This document shows positions 1-9,340 of a stretch of 64,000 bases of DNA, in pieces. The position numbers and the translations under genes were made by a program. Positions within the stretch are counted from its first letter, which is position 1. Every line of letters starts with the position of its first letter. This DNA is from Microbacterium sp. SL75 (lineage in GTDB: Bacteria > Actinomycetota > Actinomycetes > Actinomycetales > Microbacteriaceae), in assembly GCF_026625865.1 (NCBI RefSeq), contig NZ_CP113067.1:558001-622000 (forward strand), in the 5' to 3' direction. The notes under the pieces are model-generated. The model was not told where the DNA came from and searched no databases. It saw only the letters and a program-made list of their open reading frames with translations.

Positions 1-1
1 C

Positions 2-1003
2 ACCGACGCGCTCATCGGCACCTTCGCCTCGTCCGACGCCCCCTCCCTCGCGCAGAACCGCTGCTTCCTCTACCACGTGATCGGCGGCGGGACGGGAGAT
101 TGGGACGTCCCCGTGGGTGGCATGGGCGCGGTCACGGCCGAACTCGAACGCGCCGCTCGCGAAGCGGGGGCCGAGATCGTCACGGGGGTCGAGGTGATCT
201 CGATCTCGCCCGACGGCGACGTGCACACCATGACCGACCGCTCCGACGTCTTCCACGGCGACCTCGTGCTCAGCGGGGTCGGCCGCGCCGTCCTCGACCG
301 CCTGCTGACTGCGGGCGGCGCCGCCACGACGGGGGCGGAGGAGCCGGAGGGTGCGCAGGTCAAGGTCAACATGCTGCTCTCGCGGCTGCCCCGTCTCCGA
401 GACGAATCGGTGACCCCCGAGGCCGCCTTCTCGGGCACCTTCCACGTCAACGAGACCATGACCCAGTTGGATGCCGCTCACGTGGCGGCATCCGGAGGGC
501 TCATCCCGGAGCCTCTCCCGGTCGAGATCTACTGCCACTCGCTCACCGACCCGTCCATCCTCGGTGAGGAGCTGCGCGCGTCGGGCGCACAGACGCTCAC
601 GATGTTCGGCCTGCAGGTGCCGCACCGTCTCATCGCCGACACCGACCCGGTCGCCGCGGGAGCACGACTGCTGGCCGCCGCCCAGGCCTCGCTGGAGTCG
701 GTGCTCGCCGAGCCGCTGCGCGACTGCATCCTGCGGGCGCCCGACGGACGGCTCTGCATCGAGGCACGCACGACCAGCGACCTCGAAGCCACGCTCAACA
801 TGGCCGGCGGCGACATCTTCCACGGCGCCCTGTCGTGGCCGTGGCTCGACGCGCCCGCCGACTCCCCCGCCGCGCGCTGGGGAGTGGCGACGCCGCACGC
901 GCGGGTCTTGCTGTGCGGTTCGAGCGCTCAGCGCGGTGGAGCGGTGAGCGGCATCGGGGGTCAGAACGCGGCGATGGCGGCGTTGGAGATCCTCGGTCGG
1001 TGA
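2..1003 (+). CDS. FAD-dependent oxidoreductase, phytoene desaturase/PYROXD2-like, 3' part
   Basis: The reading frame is open from the left edge and gives 333 residues, so the N-terminal FAD-binding Rossmann fold lies outside the window. Visible are a HVIGGGTGDWDVPVGGMG segment near residue 27 and, at the C-terminus, a LLCGSSAQRGGAVSGIGGQN segment that matches the terminal FAD-binding loop of phytoene desaturase and PYROXD2-like amine oxidase-fold proteins (family knowledge). The substrate cannot be told from this part; many bacterial members are not carotenoid enzymes. No carotenoid genes are visible beside it. It ends in TGA, followed by about 470 bp without a convincing intact gene. Confidence 0.8.
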   Translation, partial: TDALIGTFASSDAPSLAQNRCFLYHVIGGGTGDWDVPVGGMGAVTAELERAAREAGAEIVTGVEVISISPDGDVHTMTDRSDVFHGDLVLSGVGRAVLDRLLTAGGAATTGAEEPEGAQVKVNMLLSRLPRLRDESVTPEAAFSGTFHVNETMTQLDAAHVAASGGLIPEPLPVEIYCHSLTDPSILGEELRASGAQTLTMFGLQVPHRLIADTDPVAAGARLLAAAQASLESVLAEPLRDCILRAPDGRLCIEARTTSDLEATLNMAGGDIFHGALSWPWLDAPADSPAARWGVATPHARVLLCGSSAQRGGAVSGIGGQNAAMAALEILGR

Positions 1004-1082
1004 GGACCGGGGCCGGGGCCTCCCACCGTCCTGCGGAGGTTCTGCGCGACACACCGCTCAGGCCCTCACCGTGCCCGGCGTG

Positions 1083-1260
1083 TCACCGCCGAACTCCGCA
1101 CGACGGTCCGCCATGGGCGCGGAGCGTCTCGACGATCTGGACGACGGCATCCATCAATGCCGGCGTCGACGGCCCGGCGTAGCCGAACACGACCGGCCGC
1201 CGGGGCGGGTCGACAGGTACCCCTCCCCCGCGAAGATCTCGTACGCGGCGACCGCGGTCC
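1083..1260 (-). pseudogene. possible remnant of a MocR/PdxR-type regulator C-terminus
   Basis: The 1004-1474 gap holds no convincing intact gene. On the minus strand one frame (about 1260 to 1203) reads TAVAAYEIFAGEGYLSTRP and another frame continues from about 1200 with RPVVFGYAGPSTPALMDAVV up to a TGA at 1083. The second piece resembles the last strand and helix of the aminotransferase-like domain of MocR/PdxR regulators (a pattern like LLLGYA, then an acidic helix). The two pieces join only with a frameshift near 1200, and nothing upstream towards 1470 is recognisable. This is a tentative reading; the stretch may simply be non-coding. Confidence 0.33.
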
Positions 1261-1432
1261 CGCGGCGTCGGGAACGGCGTAGCCGCCACCCGGATCCTCG
1301 ACGTGCCTGTCGTGCGCGCCGTCCTGCGGACTCCGACCCCGACACGCCGACCCACACCACCCCGACCCGGCGGGTCGCCACCGGTCTCCGCCGGACGGTA
1401 CGCCCGCGGCACCATCCCGGGCCCACCGAAGA

Positions 1433-1463
1433 GGCGGGGCCGCCCCGAAGGAACGGCCCCGCC
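1433..1463 (-). terminator. putA terminator hairpin
   Basis: A perfect 10-bp inverted repeat (GGCGGGGCCG at 1433-1442 and CGGCCCCGCC at 1454-1463) with an 11-nt loop lies 11 bp past the putA stop codon. Only a weak T-rich run (CTCTTC) follows on the minus strand. Confidence 0.6.
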
Positions 1464-1474
1464 GTCGGGGGGCA

Positions 1475-4400
1475 TCAGCCGACCAGCGGCGGCACCTCGT
1501 ACCGGCGCGGCGTCCCGAAGCGGTGCGCGGTGATCGACACGGCCTGCTCGCGCAGGAACGGCAACAGTTCGACGTGCCCGGCGCGGGTGACGTCGCCTGC
1601 GTAGAGGGCGACCGAGGGCGAGCCGTTCGTCGCCTCGGCCACCGCCACGGGCGATCCGCCGAGCAGGCGGATGCGGCCACCCGTCCGGGCCAGCCGCGCA
1701 GCGCGGCGACCCCACTCGGCGGCGTCCTCGACCGCGGCGCGGACGCCGACGCCCTCGAGCCAGGCACGCACCGCGGGCGACAGCTCGCGAGCCGTGCTGA
1801 CCGTCACGGCCGACCCGGCGCGGACACCCGCGGCGACCACGCGCACGAGCGCAGCCTCCGACGCGTCCTCGACGCGCACGGTCACCGGAACCGCGGCGTA
1901 GCGGAGCACGTTCTGCTCCGACTCCAGGCCGGTCACGTCACGGGCGAGCGAGAACTCCCCGGCCCACGCGGCGGCATCGCTCGAGAGGGCGGATGCCACC
2001 CACTCGCGGTCCGCGGCGGGCACGGCCGCCAGCGCCGGGGCGGCGAGGGCGTCGGGCGTGCGGGGCGACGAGGTCTCGGCATCCGCCCACGTTCCGAAGC
2101 CGAACAGGTAGTGCGGTCCGCCGGCCTTAGTGCCCGCGCCGACGGCGGACTTCTTCCAGCCGCCGAAGGGCTGGCGCTGCACGATGGCGCCGGTGGTGCC
2201 GCGGTTGACGTAGACGTTGCCGGCCTCGATGCGCGCGAGCCAGGTGTCGATCTCGGACGAATCCAGCGCATGCAGGCCCGAGGTGAGGCCGTACTCGATG
2301 GCGTTGACGATCTCGATCGCGTCGTCGAGGGTCTCGGCGGTCATGATGCCGAGCACGGGACCGAAGTACTCGGTGCGGTGAAACTCGCTGCCGGGCTGCA
2401 CGCCCTCGCGGATGCCGGGCCGCCACAGCATCCCCTCGTCGTCGAGGCGCTTCGGCTCGACCACCCAGCGCTGGCCGGGCTCGAGCGACGTCAACGCGCG
2501 CAGCAGCTTTCCCTGAGCGGGCTCGATGAGGGGTCCGACGCGCGAGGCCTCGTCCCACGGCATGCCGACCTCGAGCGAGGTGACGGCATCGACCAGCTGG
2601 TCGCGGAAGCGCCGCGAGCGCGCCACCGATCCGACGAGCACGACGAGGGATGCCGCGGAGCACTTCTGGCCCGCGTGGCCGAAGGCCGACATCGCGACGT
2701 CTTTCGCGGCGAGGTCGAGGTCGGCACTCGGCGTGACGATCACGGCGTTCTTGCCGCTCGTCTCGGCCAAGAGCGGCAGGTCGGGGCGGAACGAGCGGAA
2801 GAGCTCCGCCGTCTCGTAGGCGCCGGTGAGCACGACCCGCTCGACGGCGGGGTGCGTGAGCAGCTGACGACCGAGATCGTTCTCGGACACCTGCACGAGC
2901 TTGAGCACCTCACGGGGAACCCCCGCCTCCCACAGCGCCTCGACCATGACGGCGCCGGAGCGCTCGGCGAGACCCGCGGGCTTGATGACCACGGCGGAAC
3001 CGGCAGCGAGCGCGGCGAGGGTCGAGCCCGCGGGGATCGCGACGGGGAAGTTCCACGGCGGGGTGACCACGGTGACACCGACCGGGGTGAAGGTCGCGCC
3101 GTCGACGGCCTCGAGAGTGCGCGCCTGCTCGGCGTAGTAGTGGGCGAAGTCGATCGCCTCCGACACCTCGGGGTCGCTCTGCTCGATGACCTTGCCGCAC
3201 TCGGCGCCCATGATCTCGAGCAGGTCGGCGCGACGCTTCTCGAGCGCGTCGCCCGCGCGGTGCAGGATCTCCGCGCGCTTCGCGGCTCCGAGCTCGCGCC
3301 AGCCCGCGGCAGCCGTCGCGGCATCCTGGATCAGTGCGTTCAGCGTGGCTTCGTCGGTGACCGTGTGGTCGGCGATGGTCCGCGCGCCGAGCGGCGAGTC
3401 CTCCATGCGCGCGACGATCGCCCGCGACCAGTCGCGGTTCGCCTCGATCGCCGGGTCGGAGTCGGGGGTGTTGCGGAAGCCGTGCGCGGGGGCGAGAGGG
3501 GCCTCGGCCGAGCGGTCCTGCACCCGGTTCGAGGCGGGAACGCCCTCGGGCATGTCGGCGAGGGATGCCAAGAAGCGGTCACGCTCGCGAGAGAACAGCG
3601 CCTTGTGGGTGTCGAGGTCGAACACCGCCGACATGAAGTTCTCGCTCGATGCGCCCTCTTCGAGGCGGCGGATCAGGTACGCGATCGCGACGTCGAACTC
3701 CTGCGGGTGCACGACGGGGGTGTAGAGCAGGATCGAACCGACCGTGCGGCGGACGACGGACTGCTGCGCGGTCGCCATGCCGAGAAGCATCTCGACGTCG
3801 ATGCTGCCGGTGACTCCGCGACGCTCGGCGAGGAGCCAGGCGAGGGCGACGTCGAACAGGTTGTGGCCGGCGACGCCGATCCGCACGTTGGTCATGTGCT
3901 CGGGGCGCAGCGCGTAGTCGAGGACGGCCTTGTACGAGGCGTCGGTCGCCTGCTTCGAGGGCCAGGTGGCGAGCGGCCAGTCGTGCACGTCGGCATCCAC
4001 CCGCTCCATCGGCAGGTTCGCGCCCTTGACCACGCGCACCTTGATGGGGGCTCCCCCGGATGCCACGCGCGCGGCGGTCCACTCCTGCAGGCGGATCATC
4101 GCGGCGAGCGCGTCGGGCAGATAGGCCTGCAGCACGATGCCGGCCTCGACGCCGTGGAACTCGGGCTCGGCCAGCAGCGTCTCGAAGACGGCGAGGGTGA
4201 GGTCGAGGTCTTTGAACTCCTCCATGTCGAGGTTGAGGAAGGTGCCGGTCTCTTTCGCCACACGGTAGAGCGGGCGCAGGGCCGCCACCGCGTCGGCGAC
4301 GGCGGCGTCGAAGGCCCAGGGCGTGTGCGGGGCGACGGTCGACGAGACCTTGATCGAGACGTAGTCGACGTCGTCGCGCGAGAGGAGCTTTCGGGTGCCG

Positions 4401-4930
4401 GCCAGGCGCCGCGCGGCCTCTTTCTTGCCGAGGATCGCCTCGCCGAGCAGGTTCACATTGAGGCGGATGCCGTCTCCCCGACCGCGGATCGAGGAGATGG
4501 CCTCGCCGAGTTTGCGGTCGGTGGCGTCGACGATCAGGTGGCGCACCATCGAGCGCAGTGCCGTACGGGCGGCGGGCACGACGATCTGCGGCAGGATGGG
4601 CGCGGCGAACGCACCGAGGCGGATCGCGGCTTTGAGGTGCAGCGGCAGGAAGCCCGGGATGAGCGGGGTGAGCGCGGCGAGGTTGCGCGCGGCGACGCGC
4701 ACGTCTTCGGGGCGCACGACGCCGTCGACGAAGCCGACGGTGAAGTCGAGGCCGTGCGGGTCGCGCAGAACCCCGGCCAGCCGCTGGGCTGCGGCGTCGA
4801 CGGGCTCGTTCCGGCTCTCGGCGAGCCAGCGGCGCACGAGGGCGATCGCTTCGTCGGCGAGCTCGTGGGCAGAGACGAGTGCGGCGGGGGTGGTGCCGGA
4901 CGTGGTGTCGGGGACGTCGGTGAGCGACAT
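1475..4930 (-). CDS. putA: bifunctional proline dehydrogenase / L-glutamate gamma-semialdehyde dehydrogenase
   Basis: Oxidises proline to pyrroline-5-carboxylate (FAD-dependent, electrons to quinone) and then to glutamate (NAD-dependent). The protein has 1151 residues. The N-terminal half is the proline dehydrogenase barrel, with RVVKGANLPMERVDADVHDW and later VRIGVAGHNLFDVALAWLL. The aldehyde dehydrogenase half follows, with TVVTPPWNFPVAIPAG, LLAETSGKNAVIVTPSADLD and GHAGQKCSAASLVVL, which contains the catalytic Cys. The ribbon-helix-helix DNA-binding domain of E. coli PutA is absent, so control probably comes from the divergent LysR gene. The start ATG at 4930 is set by an AGGAAGG ribosome site 7 nt upstream; a longer open frame to 5338 overlaps the LysR gene and is rejected. 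Confidence 0.95.
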   Translation of the reverse strand: MSLTDVPDTTSGTTPAALVSAHELADEAIALVRRWLAESRNEPVDAAAQRLAGVLRDPHGLDFTVGFVDGVVRPEDVRVAARNLAALTPLIPGFLPLHLKAAIRLGAFAAPILPQIVVPAARTALRSMVRHLIVDATDRKLGEAISSIRGRGDGIRLNVNLLGEAILGKKEAARRLAGTRKLLSRDDVDYVSIKVSSTVAPHTPWAFDAAVADAVAALRPLYRVAKETGTFLNLDMEEFKDLDLTLAVFETLLAEPEFHGVEAGIVLQAYLPDALAAMIRLQEWTAARVASGGAPIKVRVVKGANLPMERVDADVHDWPLATWPSKQATDASYKAVLDYALRPEHMTNVRIGVAGHNLFDVALAWLLAERRGVTGSIDVEMLLGMATAQQSVVRRTVGSILLYTPVVHPQEFDVAIAYLIRRLEEGASSENFMSAVFDLDTHKALFSRERDRFLASLADMPEGVPASNRVQDRSAEAPLAPAHGFRNTPDSDPAIEANRDWSRAIVARMEDSPLGARTIADHTVTDEATLNALIQDAATAAAGWRELGAAKRAEILHRAGDALEKRRADLLEIMGAECGKVIEQSDPEVSEAIDFAHYYAEQARTLEAVDGATFTPVGVTVVTPPWNFPVAIPAGSTLAALAAGSAVVIKPAGLAERSGAVMVEALWEAGVPREVLKLVQVSENDLGRQLLTHPAVERVVLTGAYETAELFRSFRPDLPLLAETSGKNAVIVTPSADLDLAAKDVAMSAFGHAGQKCSAASLVVLVGSVARSRRFRDQLVDAVTSLEVGMPWDEASRVGPLIEPAQGKLLRALTSLEPGQRWVVEPKRLDDEGMLWRPGIREGVQPGSEFHRTEYFGPVLGIMTAETLDDAIEIVNAIEYGLTSGLHALDSSEIDTWLARIEAGNVYVNRGTTGAIVQRQPFGGWKKSAVGAGTKAGGPHYLFGFGTWADAETSSPRTPDALAAPALAAVPAADREWVASALSSDAAAWAGEFSLARDVTGLESEQNVLRYAAVPVTVRVEDASEAALVRVVAAGVRAGSAVTVSTARELSPAVRAWLEGVGVRAAVEDAAEWGRRAARLARTGGRIRLLGGSPVAVAEATNGSPSVALYAGDVTRAGHVELLPFLREQAVSITAHRFGTPRRYEVPPLVG

Positions 4931-5029
4931 GGCGATCCTTCCTCGGATGTTTTCAGCATGGGGCTGCCATCCGTTCGGGAAAAGCGATGATTTCTGACGC
5001 ATACTGATCGATGAAGCTGAAGGGATGCC
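4931..5029. promoter_or_regulatory. divergent putA/lysR promoter region
   Basis: This 99-bp spacer separates divergent putA and the LysR-type gene and is AT-richer than its flanks. An AAGGG ribosome site for the LysR gene lies near 5019-5024, and AGGAAGG for putA lies just upstream of its ATG. LysR-type activators usually bind such a shared region at T-N11-A sites; the run TTCTGACGCATACTGATCG near 4992 could be one, but this is inference. Confidence 0.45.
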
Positions 5030-5917
5030 ATGTTCGACCTGCGCCGTCTGCGCCTCTTGCACGAGCTGTCGGTCCGCGGCACCCTCGCGGCCGTCGCCGA
5101 CGCCCTCTCGTACAGCCCGTCGACCATCTCGCAGCAGCTCGCCCTGCTCGAGAAAGAGGCCGGGGTGCCGCTGCTCGAACCGGACGGACGGCGCGTCCGT
5201 CTGACCGCCCAAGGGGCCGCTCTCGCGGCGCACGCCGCGCGCATGCTGGCCGCCGATGAAGCGGCCCGCGCCGAACTGGAACGCATGCGGCCGTCGCTGG
5301 CGCCCGTGCGGGTGGCCGTCATGCAGTCCGCCGCGCACGGCCTACTCCCCCGAGCCCTCGACGCCCTGGCCGGGAGCGAGCCGAACCTGCGCATCGAGGT
5401 CGCGGAGCTCGCCCCCGAGGAGGGACTGTTCGAGGTGGCCGCGCGCGGCTTCGACCTCGTCGTGGCCGAGCAGTACCCGGGTCACACGCGCGAGCATCGC
5501 GAGGGGCTCGAGCGCAGCCTACTGGGGCGGGATGCCATCCGTCTGGCCGTCTCGAGCGACGATCCGGCGCAGAGCCTGGAGGACCTGCGCGAGCGCGCCT
5601 GGGTCATGGAGCCGGTGGGCACCGCCGCCCGTCAGTGGGCGACGCAGCAGTGCCGCGCCGCCGGGTTCGAGCCCGACGTGCGCTTCGAGATGGCCGACCT
5701 CACCGCGCACGCCCGGCTCGTGGCATCCGGTCATGCCGTCGGCATGATCCCCGATCTCGTCTTCGCGGGCGAGACGCCTCCCGTGCGACTCGTGGGCCTG
5801 CCCGGGCAGCCGCGACGCGAGGTGTTCACGGCCGTCCGCCGCGGAACGGCCGACCGCCCCGGCGTACGCGCGGTGCGCGAAGCACTGCAGGTGGCGTACG
5901 ACCGGGGCGGCCGATAG
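5030..5917 (+). CDS. LysR-family transcriptional regulator, likely regulator of putA
   Basis: The 295-residue protein has an N-terminal winged helix-turn-helix (RRLRLLHELSVRGTLAAVAD, then SYSPSTISQQLALLEKEAGV), a linker helix, and a periplasmic-binding-like effector domain from about residue 85. It is divergent from putA with a 99-bp shared spacer, the classic arrangement of a LysR activator and its target, so proline or a catabolite is the likely inducer (inference). The start ATG has AAGGG 6 nt upstream. A 10-bp stem hairpin follows the stop codon. Confidence 0.9.
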   Translation: MFDLRRLRLLHELSVRGTLAAVADALSYSPSTISQQLALLEKEAGVPLLEPDGRRVRLTAQGAALAAHAARMLAADEAARAELERMRPSLAPVRVAVMQSAAHGLLPRALDALAGSEPNLRIEVAELAPEEGLFEVAARGFDLVVAEQYPGHTREHREGLERSLLGRDAIRLAVSSDDPAQSLEDLRERAWVMEPVGTAARQWATQQCRAAGFEPDVRFEMADLTAHARLVASGHAVGMIPDLVFAGETPPVRLVGLPGQPRREVFTAVRRGTADRPGVRAVREALQVAYDRGGR

Positions 5918-5924
5918 GGCGCCT

Positions 5925-5952
5925 CTCGCAGACGATCACTCCCGTCTGCGAG
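5925..5952. terminator. bidirectional hairpin between lysR and aztD
   Basis: CTCGCAGACG (5925-5934) pairs perfectly with CGTCTGCGAG (5943-5952) across an 8-nt loop. It sits between two convergent genes and can serve both. There is no strong T tract. Confidence 0.6.
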
Positions 5953-5959
5953 CGGACGC

Positions 5960-7162
5960 TTACTTCGTGAGCGCGATCTCGTTCGGCGTGTGATCGAGGG
6001 TGACGCTCTTCACGACCGCGCCGGTGGTGAGATCGACCGCGTGCACGGCGTTCTTCGCGGGCTCGGTCACGTAGGCGATGTCACCCGAGACCTTGATCGC
6101 GGGGTGGGCGTCCTGCCACTCGACGGGCCCCTCCCACGCGTCGATCACGGGGAAGGCGTCGGTGAACGCCCCCTTCTCGAGGTCGAGCACGTGGATCGCA
6201 CCGTCGGAGGCCAGGACGTATCCCAGATCCTGCGGACCGCGCGCCAGGTCGCGGAAGGTGTACTCGGCCCCTGCGGGCATGTCGATGACGGTCTGCGTCT
6301 TGGCGGCCGTGTCGACGACGGAGACGCGGTGCAGCAGGTACCCCTCGGCGTCGCGGTCGTCCTTATAGTCGCCGAGCACGAGCGGGCTGGTCTCGCTCAC
6401 GAACATGTTGCCCGAGCGTCCGTAGGGCTGGTCGGGGGCCTCGATCTTGGTGATCTGCCCCTCGTCGAGCACGAGGGCGCCGTTGTCGCACCCGAAGACG
6501 ACGACCTCGTCCTTGGCGGTGCCTTCACCGTGCACGCCCGGGCAGGCCGCGTTCTCGGCGATGGTCGCACCCGAGGAATCCTTCACGACGATGCCCGTGC
6601 GACCGTTGGCGTTGCCCACGGTGGTCACGAACGAGCCGTCCTCGAGCACGATCGACACCCCGTGGTGCGCCTCGACGCCCGGAACCGTCTCGACCTCGGG
6701 AAGGGACTCGGTGGATGCCAGCAGCGCATCGGTGTCGAAGATCGTCGAGTCGCTCGTGCCGTCGGCGTAGAGCACCGTCTTTCCTCCGTGCGTCACCACG
6801 TGACCGGGCTTCGACGCCGGGAAGACGAGGTCGGTGAGCTCGGGCTCGGCGGCCGAGGTGCCGGCATCCAGAACCTGGAAACCCTCGCTCATGGTCACCA
6901 TGATGTGCCGGCCGTCGCCGGCGGAGTTCAGGCGGGTGAACTCCTCCGACGGGAAGTCGCCGACGGTCTCGAGGGTCTGACCGTCGAGCACCAGGATGCC
7001 GCCGGGGTACGACAACGCCACACGCGTGGCCGCCTCGGCTGCGACGGTCGAATCCGGGGACGCGGACCCGGGGGCGGTGCCGCCGGCGCAGGCCGACAGG
7101 GTGACGGTGGCGCCGATCGCGAGGGCGACCAGGCCCGCGCGGGGCAGGGAGAAGCTGCGCAT
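5960..7162 (-). CDS. aztD: zinc metallochaperone AztD-type beta-propeller lipoprotein
   Basis: This 400-residue exported lipoprotein starts with a signal peptide ending in the lipobox LSAC (residues 22-25). The rest consists of repeated short beta-strand blades with D-G and G-x-V-x-V-L-D motifs, as in the AztD zinc chaperone known to pass zinc to the AztC binding protein in Paracoccus (family knowledge). Histidine clusters PGHVVTHGGK, VEAHHGV and WQDAHPAIKV are candidate zinc ligands. A CPGVHGEG motif about 17 residues before GCDN gives a conserved cysteine pair. It is the last gene of the aztB-paralog-aztC-aztD set, 31 bp after aztC, with a GAAAGAGA ribosome site. Confidence 0.85.
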   Translation of the reverse strand: MRSFSLPRAGLVALAIGATVTLSACAGGTAPGSASPDSTVAAEAATRVALSYPGGILVLDGQTLETVGDFPSEEFTRLNSAGDGRHIMVTMSEGFQVLDAGTSAAEPELTDLVFPASKPGHVVTHGGKTVLYADGTSDSTIFDTDALLASTESLPEVETVPGVEAHHGVSIVLEDGSFVTTVGNANGRTGIVVKDSSGATIAENAACPGVHGEGTAKDEVVVFGCDNGALVLDEGQITKIEAPDQPYGRSGNMFVSETSPLVLGDYKDDRDAEGYLLHRVSVVDTAAKTQTVIDMPAGAEYTFRDLARGPQDLGYVLASDGAIHVLDLEKGAFTDAFPVIDAWEGPVEWQDAHPAIKVSGDIAYVTEPAKNAVHAVDLTTGAVVKSVTLDHTPNEIALTK

Positions 7163-7193
7163 GGGTGTCTCTTTCTTCGGTGGGCGGGTCTCG

Positions 7194-8093
7194 TCAGGGC
7201 GAGAGCCCGGTGGCGATGCGCTCCGTGTTGACGCGCATCATGGTCAGGTAGTCGGGGGCGTCGCCCGAGGCGTCGGTGAGCGACTCGGTGAACAGCTCAG
7301 TCACCTCGACGTGGCGGTCGGCCTCCTCGGCGAGTGCGCGCACGAGCCGGTCGGGAGACGAGGACTCGGCGAAGATGGTCGGCACCTTCGCTTCATCGAT
7401 CGCCGCGACGAGGTCGGCGAGATCGCTCGTGCTCGGGGCGGCGAGGGTGGTCCCGCCGGGGATGACGGCCCCGATCAGGCGGAAGTCGAAGCGATCGGCG
7501 AGGTAGCCGAACACGTGGTGGTTGGTGACGAGGGCACGACGCTCGGCCGGGATCGCGGAGAAAGCCGCGGTCATGTCCGCGTCCAGCGTCTCGAGCTGCG
7601 CGCGGTAGCCGGCGGAGCGCTCGGTGACGGCGGCCCCGCCGAGGCTCTCGAGCGCGGGAGTGAGCCGGTCCACCACGGCGATCATCTGCGCGGGGTCGGT
7701 CCAGAAGTGCGGGTCGTCGGCCCCGTCTGCGTCGGCGGAGGTGTACGGCAGCACACGGACGGCGTCGCCCGCGACGATGGTGCGCACCCCGTCGGCGGAC
7801 GCGGCGTCGAGGTGCTGTTGCAGCCCCTCCTCGAGACCGAGTCCGTTGGCGACCAGCAGGTCGGCGGAACGCATGCGCGCGGCCTCGGCGGCGGAGATCT
7901 CGAACGAATGCGGGTCGGCGCCCGGGCGCATGAGGGTCAGGACCTCGACGTCGTCGCCCGCCAGCTTCGACACGACGTCGCCGAGGATGTTCGTGGTCAC
8001 CACGACCAGAGGTCGATCGGATGCCGCGGAACCGGCGCATCCGGTGAGGCACAGGAGAGCAGCCGCGGCGAGGGCGGCGAGGGTGCGGCGCAT
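7194..8093 (-). CDS. aztC: zinc ABC transporter substrate-binding lipoprotein AztC
   Basis: A 299-residue cluster A-I (ZnuA/TroA-like) metal-binding protein. The signal peptide ends at the lipobox LTGC, Cys19. Candidate ligands are His62 (ADPHSFE), His129 (DDPHFW), His192/193 (TNHHVFGY) and an acidic residue in IFAESSSPD (Glu243 or Asp248). The long histidine-rich loop of ZnuA is absent, as expected for AztC proteins that work with the AztD chaperone. The start ATG follows the TGA of the upstream gene by 1 nt, implying translational coupling. An extended frame to 8219 overlaps that gene and is rejected. Confidence 0.92.
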   Translation of the reverse strand: MRRTLAALAAAALLCLTGCAGSAASDRPLVVVTTNILGDVVSKLAGDDVEVLTLMRPGADPHSFEISAAEAARMRSADLLVANGLGLEEGLQQHLDAASADGVRTIVAGDAVRVLPYTSADADGADDPHFWTDPAQMIAVVDRLTPALESLGGAAVTERSAGYRAQLETLDADMTAAFSAIPAERRALVTNHHVFGYLADRFDFRLIGAVIPGGTTLAAPSTSDLADLVAAIDEAKVPTIFAESSSPDRLVRALAEEADRHVEVTELFTESLTDASGDAPDYLTMMRVNTERIATGLSP

Positions 8094-8094
8094 G

Positions 8095-9309
8095 TCAGCG
8101 TCCCGTCTCTGCGAAGAAGAGCGGCGTGCGCTCGGGGGCGAACTCGCGCGCCACCCGCGCATCGTCGGCGAAGTCGAGCTCCCACATGCGGTTCTCGGCC
8201 GGCCCGTTGAGGTACGCACGCTGCTGGTCGGCGATCAGGGTCACGGGCAGTCCCGCGGCGAGGCTCTCCGAGACCAGAGGGGCGGATGCCGCGCGCACCG
8301 CGCCGGTGTCACCGTCGAGCACGAGCACCCGACCGCCCGCAGTCAGGGCGAGGACGTTCGCGTTCTTGTCGTCGACCGCCGTGACCTGCACGAGCGGCTC
8401 GGGGGCGGGAAGCAGCGTCCACGCGCGCTCACGGGTGTCGAGGATCCAGATTCCGGCGTCGCCCGCGAGAGCGGCGACGCTCGGTCGACCCTCCCGGTTG
8501 TGGAAGCCCGTGGCGCGGGGCGCGGTGGCCCCGGACGGATACGGAACGACCTCGGCGACCGGCTGCTCGCCGTCGACGCTCACGAGCACGGCGCCGTCCC
8601 GGCAGCCGATCACCGCTCCGACGCGTGTCGTGATGGTGCCCGCGGGTTCGGCGCACGGGGTCGTCACCCCGATCGCGGTTCCGTCTGCCGCGTGCAGCGA
8701 TACCTCGCCCGCGGAGGCGATGGCCGCGAACGACCCGGCGGGGACGACGAGACCTGCGCCCGGCTCCGTGGTGACGCGGAACTTCTCGGCTACTTCGCCC
8801 TTCGACAGCGCCTCGGTGTCGAGCAGGACCGCCTCGCCGGAGTCGGGGAAGAACACCCCCGTGCCGCCCGTGGTCGACGAGTTGGAGGTCGCCACCGTGG
8901 CCACGCCATCGCCCGCGACCTCGCCGATCACCCGTGCGGGTGCCCGGTAGTAGTGGAAGTGGTCGACGTGATCCCACGTCCACACTCCGCTGTCGACGAT
9001 CGAGACGCCGTCGGCAGCGGCAGAGAAGAGGTAGCGACCGTCGGAATGCACCGCCGCGGGCGCGCGGACGGTTCCGAGGTCGGCCGTCGACTCGTCGAGG
9101 AGGTCGAGGTGCGAGACCCGACCGTCGGCGTCGATCGAGGTGAGCCCGAGCGCGGGCTCGGCCAGCTCTGCGGCGCCGTCGATCTGGCCGTGAGCGTCGC
9201 TCTCGGCAGTCGCTGTCGGGGCGGACGGCGCGGACGGCGCGGCACAGCCCGCCAGGGCCAGGAGCAGGAGCGCGCCGAGGGGCGCGAGAGATCGAGTGGG
9301 ATGAAGCAT
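8095..9309 (-). CDS. second AztD-like beta-propeller lipoprotein, probable zinc chaperone paralog
   Basis: The 404-residue protein has a signal peptide and lipobox LAGC (Cys22) and the same blade pattern as the AztD gene downstream. Matching blocks include SDGRYLF versus GDGRHIM, LLDTEALS versus IFDTDALL, and TTPCAEPAG then GCRDGAVLV versus AACPGVHGEG then GCDNGALVL. It carries a histidine-rich segment WDHVDHFHYYR near residue 110 that AztD lacks, while the HH of AztD (VEAHHGV) is replaced by GAG. It lies between aztB and aztC, with a 31-bp gap to aztB. Likely role: a second periplasmic zinc-handling subunit (inference). Confidence 0.75.
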   Translation of the reverse strand: MLHPTRSLAPLGALLLLALAGCAAPSAPSAPTATAESDAHGQIDGAAELAEPALGLTSIDADGRVSHLDLLDESTADLGTVRAPAAVHSDGRYLFSAAADGVSIVDSGVWTWDHVDHFHYYRAPARVIGEVAGDGVATVATSNSSTTGGTGVFFPDSGEAVLLDTEALSKGEVAEKFRVTTEPGAGLVVPAGSFAAIASAGEVSLHAADGTAIGVTTPCAEPAGTITTRVGAVIGCRDGAVLVSVDGEQPVAEVVPYPSGATAPRATGFHNREGRPSVAALAGDAGIWILDTRERAWTLLPAPEPLVQVTAVDDKNANVLALTAGGRVLVLDGDTGAVRAASAPLVSESLAAGLPVTLIADQQRAYLNGPAENRMWELDFADDARVAREFAPERTPLFFAETGR

Positions 9310-9340
9310 GGGGTCTTTTCCGGTGGAGCGGGAAGGGAAG

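Noticed and set aside
1523-4990. An 1155-codon open frame antisense to putA
   Set aside because: The opposite strand encodes a clear PutA with catalytic motifs. The antisense product is low-complexity Arg/Gly/Asp text typical of GC-rich shadow frames.
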